DNA from: Gammaproteobacteria bacterium UBA6724
GTDB taxonomy: Bacteria; Pseudomonadota; Gammaproteobacteria; Pseudomonadales; Azotimanducaceae
Direction: 5' to 3'
Length of the DNA stretch: 22,495 bases
Assembly: GCA_002454165.1 (NCBI GenBank)
Contig: DKIG01000045.1
Span: 1 to 22,495, forward strand
The notes below the pieces were generated by a model. That model was not told the DNA's origin. It saw only the letters and a list, made by a program, of their open reading frames with translations, and did no database searches. Below are positions 1-7,585 of this stretch, in pieces. Every line of letters starts with the position of its first letter. The first letter of the stretch is position 1. Made by a program: the position numbers and the translations under genes.

Positions 1-414
1 CCTGAACATGAGAAAATTAGCACGGACATTGACGGTGTGAATTGCCAAACATTGTTGGCGACAATGAACAAACGTATCACCGCCTTACTTGATCGTGAAC
101 ATCAAATTGGCCACAGTTATTTTATCGGCGTGAACAGCATTGAAGAACTTTCCAGTGTCTTCAAAAATAAAATTATTCCGTTGCTACAAGAATATTTTTA
201 TGACGACTGGGAAAAAATTGAACTTGTATTGAACAAGAATAAATTCGTGACCGCCACCAAAATAGAAAGCGCCTTGTTCAGCGACACAGAATTGGTGGAT
301 ACCGAGCGTTTGATTTATGAGTTAATTGATGCAGACGACCACAAATGGACGAGTATCGATAGTTACACCCAAATTTACGCCTCCAAACAAAGGCGCGCAG
401 ACGATGACGAATAA
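1..414 (+). CDS. mcrB: McrB C-terminal fragment (5-methylcytosine restriction GTPase), cut by window start
   Basis: This is the C-terminal end of the McrB subunit of the McrBC modification-dependent restriction system. McrB is an AAA+ GTPase that recognises modified cytosine and drives translocation with McrC. The reading frame is open from base 1, so the true start and the GTPase motifs lie upstream of the window. The visible part carries the characteristic block LLDREHQIGHSYF, followed by a stretch matching KIIPLLQEYFYDDW, both typical of the helical lid at the end of McrB AAA+ domains. It overlaps the next gene by 11 nt, as expected for a coupled mcrBC pair. Base composition is more A+T-rich than the rest of the window, which suggests acquisition by transfer. 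The sequence specificity cannot be judged because the N-terminal DNA-binding domain is not present. Confidence 0.9.
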   Translation, partial: PEHEKISTDIDGVNCQTLLATMNKRITALLDREHQIGHSYFIGVNSIEELSSVFKNKIIPLLQEYFYDDWEKIELVLNKNKFVTATKIESALFSDTELVDTERLIYELIDADDHKWTSIDSYTQIYASKQRRADDDE

Positions 415-1666
415 ACCACAAATTGTCCGCGAATACGAGGAACTCAACAAAGAAAGCACCAACTTTAATTCCGATGAAATTAAAGAGTTAAAAGAATTTG
501 CGCAGAATAATACGCACGATAAACAAGGCAAATACCGCCCAGCGCTGGAATTACGCAATGGTAAATTAAAAGCACAAAATTATGTCGGCATTATTCAGAC
601 ACGCAAAGGCAAGGTGCTAGAAATCCTACCTAAAGTGGATTTCAGTGACGGCGATGATGACGCAACGCAAACCAAGCAGGTCTTTTTACAAATGCTCCGC
701 ACCTGGCGGAACATTAAGTACGCGAAGTTTAATGAAAGCAGCATTCGCGCTTTACAAAAATTCACCATGCTGGAAATTTTTGTGCAGTTGTTTTTGGAGA
801 ATCTGATACGACTCACAAAACGCGGACTGGCGAAGCACTATCAACTGGTTGAAGAAAATCTGCCCTGCCTAAAGGGACGCATTTTATTCCCCCAACATAC
901 ACGAGAAAATCATACCAACCGCGCACGATTTTATGTGCAATATGATGATTTCAATGCGAACCGCCCAGCCAATCGTCTTATTCATAGCACAATTAATAAA
1001 CTCAAACCCCTGGTGCAACAAGCACACAATCAACAACTCTTACATCAGATGAAAATTTATTTCAACGACATTCCGGTATCAAAAAATCACGATGGCGATT
1101 GGCGTAAACATAAAGTTGACCGCGCCATGCAACATTATCAAGCGGTGATGCAATGGGTTGGTCTATTTCTGTTTGGACAGGGTTTAGCAACCTTTTCTGG
1201 CAAGCATATTGAACATTGTTTGCTGTTTCCGATGGAGCAGATCTTTGAGGATTTTGTCGTGCACAGTTTTCATAAATACCAAAACCACTTTACCGTGAAG
1301 ACTCAAGATGCATCGCAATATCTAGCGGAGACAGACGGCAAAAAAGTATTCCAAATGCGGCCGGACATTACCTTGCAAAACAATCAAACCAAATTTATTC
1401 TGGACACGAAATGGAAACGTATCAATGAAAATGATACTGGTTTGAAGCATGACATCCGCCAGTCGGACATGTATCAGTTATTTTCTTATGGGAAAAAACA
1501 CGACTGTAAAACAGTCGCGCTGATTTACCCTCAAACGAAATATTTCAAGGAACGGTTTCTTTACAAGATTGATAACAATTTGCGTCTGCTTTGCCTGCCA
1601 TTTGATGTCGCCGAACCCGAGACCAGCGTTACAAACATCATCAAACGGCTCCAGGCTACTGCTTGA
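404..1666 (+). CDS. mcrC: McrC, nuclease subunit of the McrBC restriction system
   Basis: McrC is the partner that stimulates the McrB GTPase and carries the DNA-cleaving PD-(D/E)xK nuclease. From the ATG at 404 the protein is about 420 residues. The nuclease core is visible near the C-terminus: RPDI (Asp at about 321), then ILDTKWK (Asp at about 334 and Lys at about 336), then a Q-x3-Y type element in QLFSY (about 358-362). The N-terminal half has no motif I can name and should be the McrB-contacting region. I chose ATG 404 because it gives the usual 11-nt overlap with mcrB. An in-frame ATG at 326 would add 26 residues lying wholly inside mcrB. It ends 7 nt from the convergent rarA. The A+T-rich composition matches mcrB. 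The gene appears intact. Confidence 0.92.
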   Translation: MTNKPQIVREYEELNKESTNFNSDEIKELKEFAQNNTHDKQGKYRPALELRNGKLKAQNYVGIIQTRKGKVLEILPKVDFSDGDDDATQTKQVFLQMLRTWRNIKYAKFNESSIRALQKFTMLEIFVQLFLENLIRLTKRGLAKHYQLVEENLPCLKGRILFPQHTRENHTNRARFYVQYDDFNANRPANRLIHSTINKLKPLVQQAHNQQLLHQMKIYFNDIPVSKNHDGDWRKHKVDRAMQHYQAVMQWVGLFLFGQGLATFSGKHIEHCLLFPMEQIFEDFVVHSFHKYQNHFTVKTQDASQYLAETDGKKVFQMRPDITLQNNQTKFILDTKWKRINENDTGLKHDIRQSDMYQLFSYGKKHDCKTVALIYPQTKYFKERFLYKIDNNLRLLCLPFDVAEPETSVTNIIKRLQATA

Positions 1667-1673
1667 GAGCAAT

Positions 1674-2987
1674 CTAGTTCTGAACATCCCCCGCCTTAAC
1701 CTGTTTATCCAACAAACGCAGTCGCGCCAGTTTTTCTTTTATTTTAATCTCCAAGCCGCGCTCCACAGGCTGATAAAAAACTTCTGCATTTAATTCATCC
1801 GGGAAATAATTCTCGCCTGCTGCGTAGGCATTTTGCTCATTATGCGCGTAGCGATATTGCTTTCCATATCCGAGTTCCTTCATCAACCTGGTTGGTGCGT
1901 TTCTCAAATGTAATGGCACCTCCAGAGAGCCGTATTGTTTGGCAACGGACATGGCTTGATTAAACGCTGTATGAACGGCATTGCTTTTTGCCGCCACGCA
2001 CAGATAGACAATCGCCTGGGCAAGTGCTAACTCGCCTTCAGGGCTGCCCAGTCGTTCCTGGGTCTGCCAGGCGGCAAGGGCGATTTGCAATGCTCTGGGA
2101 TCAGCATTACCTATGTCTTCGGAAGCCATTCTGACGACCCGACGGGCGATATACATTGGATCACACCCACCATCTATCATGCGACAAAACCAATAAAGGG
2201 CGGCATCCGGGTCAGACCCTCGTATTGATTTATGCAAGGCAGAAATTTGATCGTAAAAGGCTTCACCGCCCTTATCGAATCGGCGCAGGCTACCGCCAGC
2301 CATAACTTCCGTGATTAACTCACTGGTCACGCAACCCTCTTCCGCCAGGTCCGCCGCAATTTCAAGCAAAGTCAATGCACGTCTCGCATCGCCATCGGAC
2401 ATATCTGCAAGTTGCCGAATATCCTCTGGCTGCATGGTTAACTGTAATTGCCCCAAACCTTTTTCCGCATCTTGCAGTGCCCGCTCAATCAGTGTAACGA
2501 TATCCTCAACCGACAAGGCTTTCAGCACATACACACGCAACCGAGACAAGAGTGCATTGTTCAATTCAAAGGACGGATTTTCCGTGGTCGCCCCTACAAA
2601 AATTATCGTGCCATTTTCAATATGCGGCAGAAACGCATCCTGTTGTGCCTTGTTAAATCGGTGCACCTCGTCCACAAATAAAATGGTCTTGCCTTGATCT
2701 GCTTGCAATCTATGCTTTGCAGCCTTTACTGCCTCACGAATATCCTTCACCCCAGACAAGACGGCAGACAAGGAAATAAAAGTCGCATCGCAATGCCCGG
2801 CGAGTAATTTTGCCAGGGTGGTCTTTCCTGTACCCGGCGGACCCCAAAACACCATGGAATGCAACTGACCATTTTCAATAGCCGTGTATAGTGGTTTTTG
2901 TTTTGCCAGAATGTGTTGTTGTCCCACCACCTCTTGCAATTTGTTGGGTCTGATTCTGTCTGCAAGGGGTTGATATTGATGATTCAA
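1674..2987 (-). CDS. rarA: Replication-associated recombination protein A (MgsA/RarA AAA+ ATPase)
   Basis: RarA is a cytoplasmic clamp-loader-like AAA+ ATPase that acts at stalled replication forks and binds SSB. The 437-residue protein has the full family layout. The Walker A motif GPPGTGKTT is at residues 49-57. Walker B, ILFVDEVHRFNKAQQDAFL, has its Asp-Glu at 106-107. The sensor block VGATTENPSFELNNALLSR follows at about 131-149. The C-terminal half matches the tetramerisation region, including a GYGKQYRYAHN stretch. The length is normal for the family. The start is preceded on the minus strand by GGGAGAG at a usable distance. The amidotransferase gene ends only 18 nt upstream, so the two may be co-transcribed. 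No strong terminator is visible in the 7 nt separating it from mcrC. Confidence 0.96.
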   Translation of the reverse strand: MNHQYQPLADRIRPNKLQEVVGQQHILAKQKPLYTAIENGQLHSMVFWGPPGTGKTTLAKLLAGHCDATFISLSAVLSGVKDIREAVKAAKHRLQADQGKTILFVDEVHRFNKAQQDAFLPHIENGTIIFVGATTENPSFELNNALLSRLRVYVLKALSVEDIVTLIERALQDAEKGLGQLQLTMQPEDIRQLADMSDGDARRALTLLEIAADLAEEGCVTSELITEVMAGGSLRRFDKGGEAFYDQISALHKSIRGSDPDAALYWFCRMIDGGCDPMYIARRVVRMASEDIGNADPRALQIALAAWQTQERLGSPEGELALAQAIVYLCVAAKSNAVHTAFNQAMSVAKQYGSLEVPLHLRNAPTRLMKELGYGKQYRYAHNEQNAYAAGENYFPDELNAEVFYQPVERGLEIKIKEKLARLRLLDKQVKAGDVQN

Positions 2988-3005
2988 AATACTCTCCCCG
3001 TCTAT

Positions 3006-3749
3006 TCAATTCCGATAGCGATTAACGAATCGGCTGAGTATTTGCTTTGGCACCGGCGTATCTTCATTTTTAATCTTGGCAAGTAGCGCATCAGCGGTCT
3101 CCGGCGGGAAATACCCATGATGCTTGTATGCGTTAATGCGTACTGCAAATCCTTCATAATCTCCCTCGGGATGAAATTGGGTAGCATAGATGTTGTTTTT
3201 CACCCGAAACATCTGCACCGGACATGCCTGGGATCGCACCAATAATGTCGCGCCTGGCGGGATCTCATCACATGCCTCCTTGTGTCCAACCAGGACGCGA
3301 AATTTCGTTGGGAATCCGCTCAGCAGAGGATCTTTTTCCCCTGCCGCCGTGAGCATGACATCTGCTCCCCCCACTGCCTCGCTGTATTTTGTTGAAATAC
3401 TCGCCCCGCAAAAGGTGCCTAACAACCCGCTACCGGAGCAGACACCAAAAAATGGGAAATCCGTCGCTACCATCCGGGCTAATAATCTCATAAAGCCCAG
3501 TTCAATCTCTTTCTGTATTGCACTCTTTTCTTTTTCGGGACTGCTCACATCAAGCGGACTGCCACCAACGATAATGGCGGCGTAATCTGGCAGGTGAATC
3601 TCCGGTAGTCCCTTACGCTCAACCCGAGCTCTGACTACCTCATCTTCCCTGAGCTCAGCATATTGCAAAAAGGCTTCAAACTCCTTGTTTGATGTCTCAT
3701 CTTCGGGTCGGAGTTGAATAATCAGAAATGGCTTTTTCTTATCGGGCAT
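3006..3749 (-). CDS. Class I glutamine amidotransferase (GMP synthase-like GATase1 domain)
   Basis: This is a stand-alone class I glutamine amidotransferase domain of about 247 residues. Enzymes with this domain hydrolyse glutamine and pass ammonia to a partner, but many free-standing members have no known acceptor. The catalytic triad is visible: Cys104 in the nucleophile elbow GVCSGSG, and His193 and Glu195 in QFHPE. An early IIVGGSP block (about residue 59) is also typical. The frame is open up to 3854, but I prefer ATG 3749, which begins MPDKKKPFLIIQLRPE and gives a normal family length. The 35 upstream residues are low-complexity and look like translated intergenic DNA. The ribosome binding site is weak. 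It sits 18 nt before rarA. The physiological acceptor is unknown. Confidence 0.85.
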   Translation of the reverse strand: MPDKKKPFLIIQLRPEDETSNKEFEAFLQYAELREDEVVRARVERKGLPEIHLPDYAAIIVGGSPLDVSSPEKEKSAIQKEIELGFMRLLARMVATDFPFFGVCSGSGLLGTFCGASISTKYSEAVGGADVMLTAAGEKDPLLSGFPTKFRVLVGHKEACDEIPPGATLLVRSQACPVQMFRVKNNIYATQFHPEGDYEGFAVRINAYKHHGYFPPETADALLAKIKNEDTPVPKQILSRFVNRYRN

Positions 3750-3875
3750 ATTCGGAAATCTTTCGTGACACGATACTGTTGGAAGAATGATAGGGCGATA
3801 AATCCGGCCTTCGCGCCTGCCACCGAGACCTAAGTCGCGAGCCTGATGTGGCAAGCGTCATGGGCACCGCCGAGG

Positions 3876-3891
3876 ACAGGTCGCGACCTGT
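3876..3891. repeat. Perfect 16-bp palindrome between two genes
   Basis: ACAGGTCGCGACCTGT is a perfect palindrome in the 164-nt gap between the dienelactone hydrolase gene and the amidotransferase gene. A second TCGCGA lies at 3835-3840. It could be an operator, a REP-like unit or an RNA hairpin. There is no T-run to make it a classical terminator. Confidence 0.6.
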
Positions 3892-3913
3892 TCCTTCAGC
3901 CCATTAAAGTCCC

Positions 3914-4582
3914 TTAAAGATGCTCGGCAAACAATGCCAGGGTTCGCTCCTTTGCCAGATTGGCAGCAGGCTCATTATAACTACCACGGGCGTCGCAGTT
4001 AAATCCGTGGTCGGCATCATAGACATATACCGGCAGATCTGGATAAGCAGCCTTCACGGCATTCACTTCTGACATGGGAATGTGCGAGTCCTGTTCACCG
4101 AAGTGCAAAATGGTAGGCACCTGCGGCCTATGGTCAAGTGCCTGGGCTATGCCACCGCCATAGTAACCGCTAACACAAGCAATATGCTGTGTATGGCTGG
4201 CGCAGAGCCATGCCATCAAACCACCAAAACAGTATCCAACTACACCCACCTTACCCTGCTTCGCCAGATAGTCGGCGCTTGCCTGGAGGTCGGCAAGAGT
4301 GTCTTCCTGCTTGAGCGTCTGGCGCGCAATCTTGACGCCACGCGCCATATCCTCATCCTTGTACTCCAACTCAATACCGGCTTCAACTCGGTCATAGAGG
4401 GATGGGGCGACGGCGAGATAACCTTCGGTAGCGTATCTGTCACACACGCTACGGATGTGCATGTTCACGCCAAACACCTCCTGAATCACCAGGACAGAGC
4501 CCCTGATATTGCCTTCCGGGCTTGCCTGATAGGCTGAGAAACGGAAGCCGTCAGCGGCGGTTAAGTCAACTCTTTTATCCAT
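3914..4582 (-). CDS. Dienelactone hydrolase family protein (alpha/beta hydrolase)
   Basis: This 222-residue cytoplasmic alpha/beta hydrolase belongs to the dienelactone hydrolase family, which uses a cysteine nucleophile. Visible catalytic residues are Cys118 in GYCFGG, Asp165 in FGEQDSHIP and His192 in DADHGFNC. Glu35 in the IQEVFG stretch is the residue that positions the cysteine in this family. Length is normal. The start is supported by GAGAGGAA a few bases upstream of the ATG. Classical members hydrolyse dienelactones from chlorocatechol breakdown, but most relatives act on unknown esters or lactones, and no catechol genes lie nearby. The stop codon lies in a small duplication (TTAAAG repeated 10 nt apart at 3905-3920). 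Confidence 0.9.
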   Translation of the reverse strand: MDKRVDLTAADGFRFSAYQASPEGNIRGSVLVIQEVFGVNMHIRSVCDRYATEGYLAVAPSLYDRVEAGIELEYKDEDMARGVKIARQTLKQEDTLADLQASADYLAKQGKVGVVGYCFGGLMAWLCASHTQHIACVSGYYGGGIAQALDHRPQVPTILHFGEQDSHIPMSEVNAVKAAYPDLPVYVYDADHGFNCDARGSYNEPAANLAKERTLALFAEHL

Positions 4583-4654
4583 TTTCTATTCCTCTCTTCT
4601 AGTGGTTAATTTCCTGCCTGACAGGTATATCAGAAAATACTAATAATCATCCTC

Positions 4655-7585
4655 TCAGTCTATAGTCACGCGAATCGTTTCAAACTCCCGGTCAATTTCT
4701 CCCTGCCGATGTTCACTGGTGACCAGTGCTTTGCTGCCGGCAAGAGTCAGGTAGCCTTCGGCGACCCGTTTAATATCACTGGCATCCACCTCCAGGACCC
4801 GGCTACGAATCATCGCCCTGTGGGCGGCATCTCTGCCAGACAAGGCTTGGTGATATGCGCGCCGTATTTCTCCAGCCGGGGACGCCGGTGAATCAATGCC
4901 ACTAATGATACCCAGCACAGCTTCCTCCAGCATCTCGTCGCTTATATTCGCCGCCAAAACCCACTCCACAGACCGCTCAAATGCTACAAAGGTGTCATGG
5001 ATATTCGGGTCACGATATGAATAGAAACAGAAGCTGCCGTTGCTGCGGTTATAACTGGCACCACCGCCATAGGCACCGCCCTTTTCTCGGAGTTCAGCAT
5101 GCAGGAAATGGTTTTTGAGTAGCCTCGCCAGGAGCCACAGGGGCACAGCATCCGGGTGACATTCCGGCACAGTGGCAAAGGCACTGGCACAGGAATTAAC
5201 CTGAGTAGTAATCACAAACGCCTGGGCAGGGTTTGCCCCTGGCTGAGGCGGCATAGGGACAAGCAGCTGAGCCTCAGCGCCGACTTGTGTGTTGGCGGCG
5301 TCCTGCCAGGCTCGGGAAACAATAGCTACAAATTCAGGCAGGAAAGTTGCATCAGCAATAATCAGTGCCCGAGGCTCTGCTGTCATAAGTGCCTGCTGCA
5401 ACTCTTCTAATCTGTCAGCAAGTCGGTGCAACTGGTCGCCGTCATCCAAAGATTCATCCAGACTTTTCAGTGCCAGAACCCCCGGAATACCTGAGAGCCG
5501 GTTGCTGAGCCCAGGGATTGGACCTAAGGGAGCGCATGCCGCCAGCATGGCGTAGTGATGACCACTAGCGGCAAGACTACTCAAGCGTCTCAGCCTGAGC
5601 TGGCGCACCAGATCCCTGAGCCGGTCATATTCCTTGAAGCCTGCTTCCTGGGCAGTTTCCCTGAGCAGGGACACCATGGGACCTGCCTTCCGGTTGAGCG
5701 TCCTGCTGGAGAAGGTATGGGTTGCACGATACGCATCATGGTCATCTGGCAATGCCTGGATTGAAGAGAAGGCGGAGATGCCGCCAGAAACACTGTGCTG
5801 CAAATGCTGGGTCTGAAGATAGTCCCGCTGGGCGGAGCCAACTTCGGTTACCAAAGATGAGTAAAGTGGTAGCAAGCCTAGCTGCGCTTCTGACAAGGCG
5901 GGTAGGTTGGCAACCAGTTGATAATAGGCTATGCCATTGGTACCGGTAGCACAGGCAGTCAGGGGTATCTTGCCCGGCCCGGGTGGCGGCACTGTATAAA
6001 AATCCTTGTGTTTCGGTATGTCCTCCAGACCCAGATGCGGCAAGAGTTCACTATCTTCGGGCGCCTTTTGCCGGGTCTCAAGGGCACGGGCGAGGGCAAT
6101 GACTTGACGGCGTTCAGCCGCATTCATCTGCGTCTTGAGGTCAGCGAGTTTTGCCTTCTCGGTAGCAACCATCTCTGCCCCCAGGTGCCGGTCAGGTTGC
6201 ATGACCACCCGCACCCTATGCGGGTTGTCAAGCAACAGTTCCCGCACCAGTGATTTGATAAAATCGGGGTCGGCAATGTCTCGCCCTAGCCCGGCAAGGG
6301 TCGCCTCAAGATCAAGCAAGCCAATGGGATTGCCCCGATGAATTGCCGCCGAGATGCAGGAAAAGATGAGTTGCAATCCATAGGGCATACCATCGCCGCC
6401 AATTTCCCGTTGCGAAAGTTCAAGTTGATGGAGCACCGCTTCAAGCCGCTCTATGGGAACACCTTCCTCCGCCACCTGCGCCAGCACGGAAAGAACCAAA
6501 TCTTCTATGGCATCGGCATGCACCGGATCACTTCCCTCAACACCACACATAAAACTCATTTCCCGCTGTTCCTCCTGGAAACCACAGAGGGGAGATGGCG
6601 CCGAGGCAAGTGGGGTCTTCTCCAAAGCCTCGCGTAGCGGCGAGGCACTGGTGTTCAACAGGACATCCGACAATAATTGACACCGGAGTAGCATCTCAAG
6701 GTCGGTGTTGGCACCCAGGAGCCAGCCGAAAACGATGTGCGTCTTGTTGGACTGAGCCTCCTCGTCCACCGGATAGGTCAATTCAGCGCGCACTGGCGAC
6801 TGATAGCGAACCTCAGGATGCACCACAATCTGCGCATCCAAGGGCGAATTGAATTTGTCCAGAGACAAGTGGGAGATGCGCTCCTGGTTTTCCCGGGCGG
6901 ATATATCGCCAAAGGTCATAAAAATAGCGTTTCCAGGATGATAGTGAGTCTTGTAAAACGCCATCAATTCAGCATAGGTCAGGTCTGGGATCGCCTCGGG
7001 ATCACCGCCACTGTTGTAATGGTAGGTGCTTGTTGGATACAACTGCGCCTGGACGGCATCATAAAGTCTGGTGGTCGGAGAGCTGGTGGCACCTTTCATT
7101 TCATTGTAAACGATCCCTCTATAGACTAGATCCGATGCCGAATCAGCCTGTTGTTCAAACTCCAGGCGGCAACCCTCCTGGGCGAAGTCCAGGGGGTCCA
7201 ATCTGGAAAAGAAGACTGCATCCAGATACACCGCCATGAGGTTGAAATAGTCCTTCCGGTTCTGAGTGGCGAAGGGATAGGCTGTGTAATCGCTGGTGGT
7301 GAAGGCATTCATAAAGGTATTTAGAGACCGGCGAATCATCATGAAAAAGGGATCACGCACCGGAAAACGTTCACTCCCGCAGAGCACGGTATGTTCCAGT
7401 ATGTGCGCCACGCCTTTCCCGTCCTCGGGCACAGTCCGAAATGCCACCATAAAGGCGTTTTCAGACGAATCGGTGGCAAGGTGAAAATGCTTCGCACCAG
7501 TGGGCTGATGGGTGAATTCTTCCACCCTCAGATTGAGTGCTGCAATCTCCTGCTGGCGCACCGCCGTGAATGCATCAGCGCTCAT
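4655..7585 (-). CDS. PreP-like M16C metallopeptidase (presequence-protease family)
   Basis: This is a large zinc oligopeptidase of the M16C (PreP/Cym1) family, about 976 residues, the normal length. The inverted zinc motif HILEH is at residues 61-65 and the third ligand, Glu162, lies in the family signature GIVYNEMKGA. The region around residues 77-110 (RDPFF, SLNTFMNAFT, DYTAYPF) is also characteristic. The second half keeps the catalytically silent M16 domains, including a GGAYGGGA stretch near the C-terminus. There is no signal peptide, so a cytoplasmic role in degrading short unstructured peptides is expected. The ATG overlaps the end of the symporter gene by 11 nt, suggesting translational coupling and a shared role in peptide or amino-acid use. 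A gap of 72 nt separates it from the hydrolase gene. Confidence 0.93.
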   Translation of the reverse strand: MSADAFTAVRQQEIAALNLRVEEFTHQPTGAKHFHLATDSSENAFMVAFRTVPEDGKGVAHILEHTVLCGSERFPVRDPFFMMIRRSLNTFMNAFTTSDYTAYPFATQNRKDYFNLMAVYLDAVFFSRLDPLDFAQEGCRLEFEQQADSASDLVYRGIVYNEMKGATSSPTTRLYDAVQAQLYPTSTYHYNSGGDPEAIPDLTYAELMAFYKTHYHPGNAIFMTFGDISARENQERISHLSLDKFNSPLDAQIVVHPEVRYQSPVRAELTYPVDEEAQSNKTHIVFGWLLGANTDLEMLLRCQLLSDVLLNTSASPLREALEKTPLASAPSPLCGFQEEQREMSFMCGVEGSDPVHADAIEDLVLSVLAQVAEEGVPIERLEAVLHQLELSQREIGGDGMPYGLQLIFSCISAAIHRGNPIGLLDLEATLAGLGRDIADPDFIKSLVRELLLDNPHRVRVVMQPDRHLGAEMVATEKAKLADLKTQMNAAERRQVIALARALETRQKAPEDSELLPHLGLEDIPKHKDFYTVPPPGPGKIPLTACATGTNGIAYYQLVANLPALSEAQLGLLPLYSSLVTEVGSAQRDYLQTQHLQHSVSGGISAFSSIQALPDDHDAYRATHTFSSRTLNRKAGPMVSLLRETAQEAGFKEYDRLRDLVRQLRLRRLSSLAASGHHYAMLAACAPLGPIPGLSNRLSGIPGVLALKSLDESLDDGDQLHRLADRLEELQQALMTAEPRALIIADATFLPEFVAIVSRAWQDAANTQVGAEAQLLVPMPPQPGANPAQAFVITTQVNSCASAFATVPECHPDAVPLWLLARLLKNHFLHAELREKGGAYGGGASYNRSNGSFCFYSYRDPNIHDTFVAFERSVEWVLAANISDEMLEEAVLGIISGIDSPASPAGEIRRAYHQALSGRDAAHRAMIRSRVLEVDASDIKRVAEGYLTLAGSKALVTSEHRQGEIDREFETIRVTID

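Noticed and set aside
326..403. Longer mcrC start at ATG 326
   Set aside because: The added 26 residues lie wholly inside mcrB and do not resemble McrC; ATG 404 gives a normal overlap.
1667..1673. Bidirectional terminator between mcrC and rarA
   Set aside because: Only 7 nt separate the genes and no hairpin with a T-run is visible around the junction.
3750..3854. Upstream extension of the glutamine amidotransferase
   Set aside because: The extra residues have no family similarity and come from gap sequence; ATG 3749 gives the normal length.
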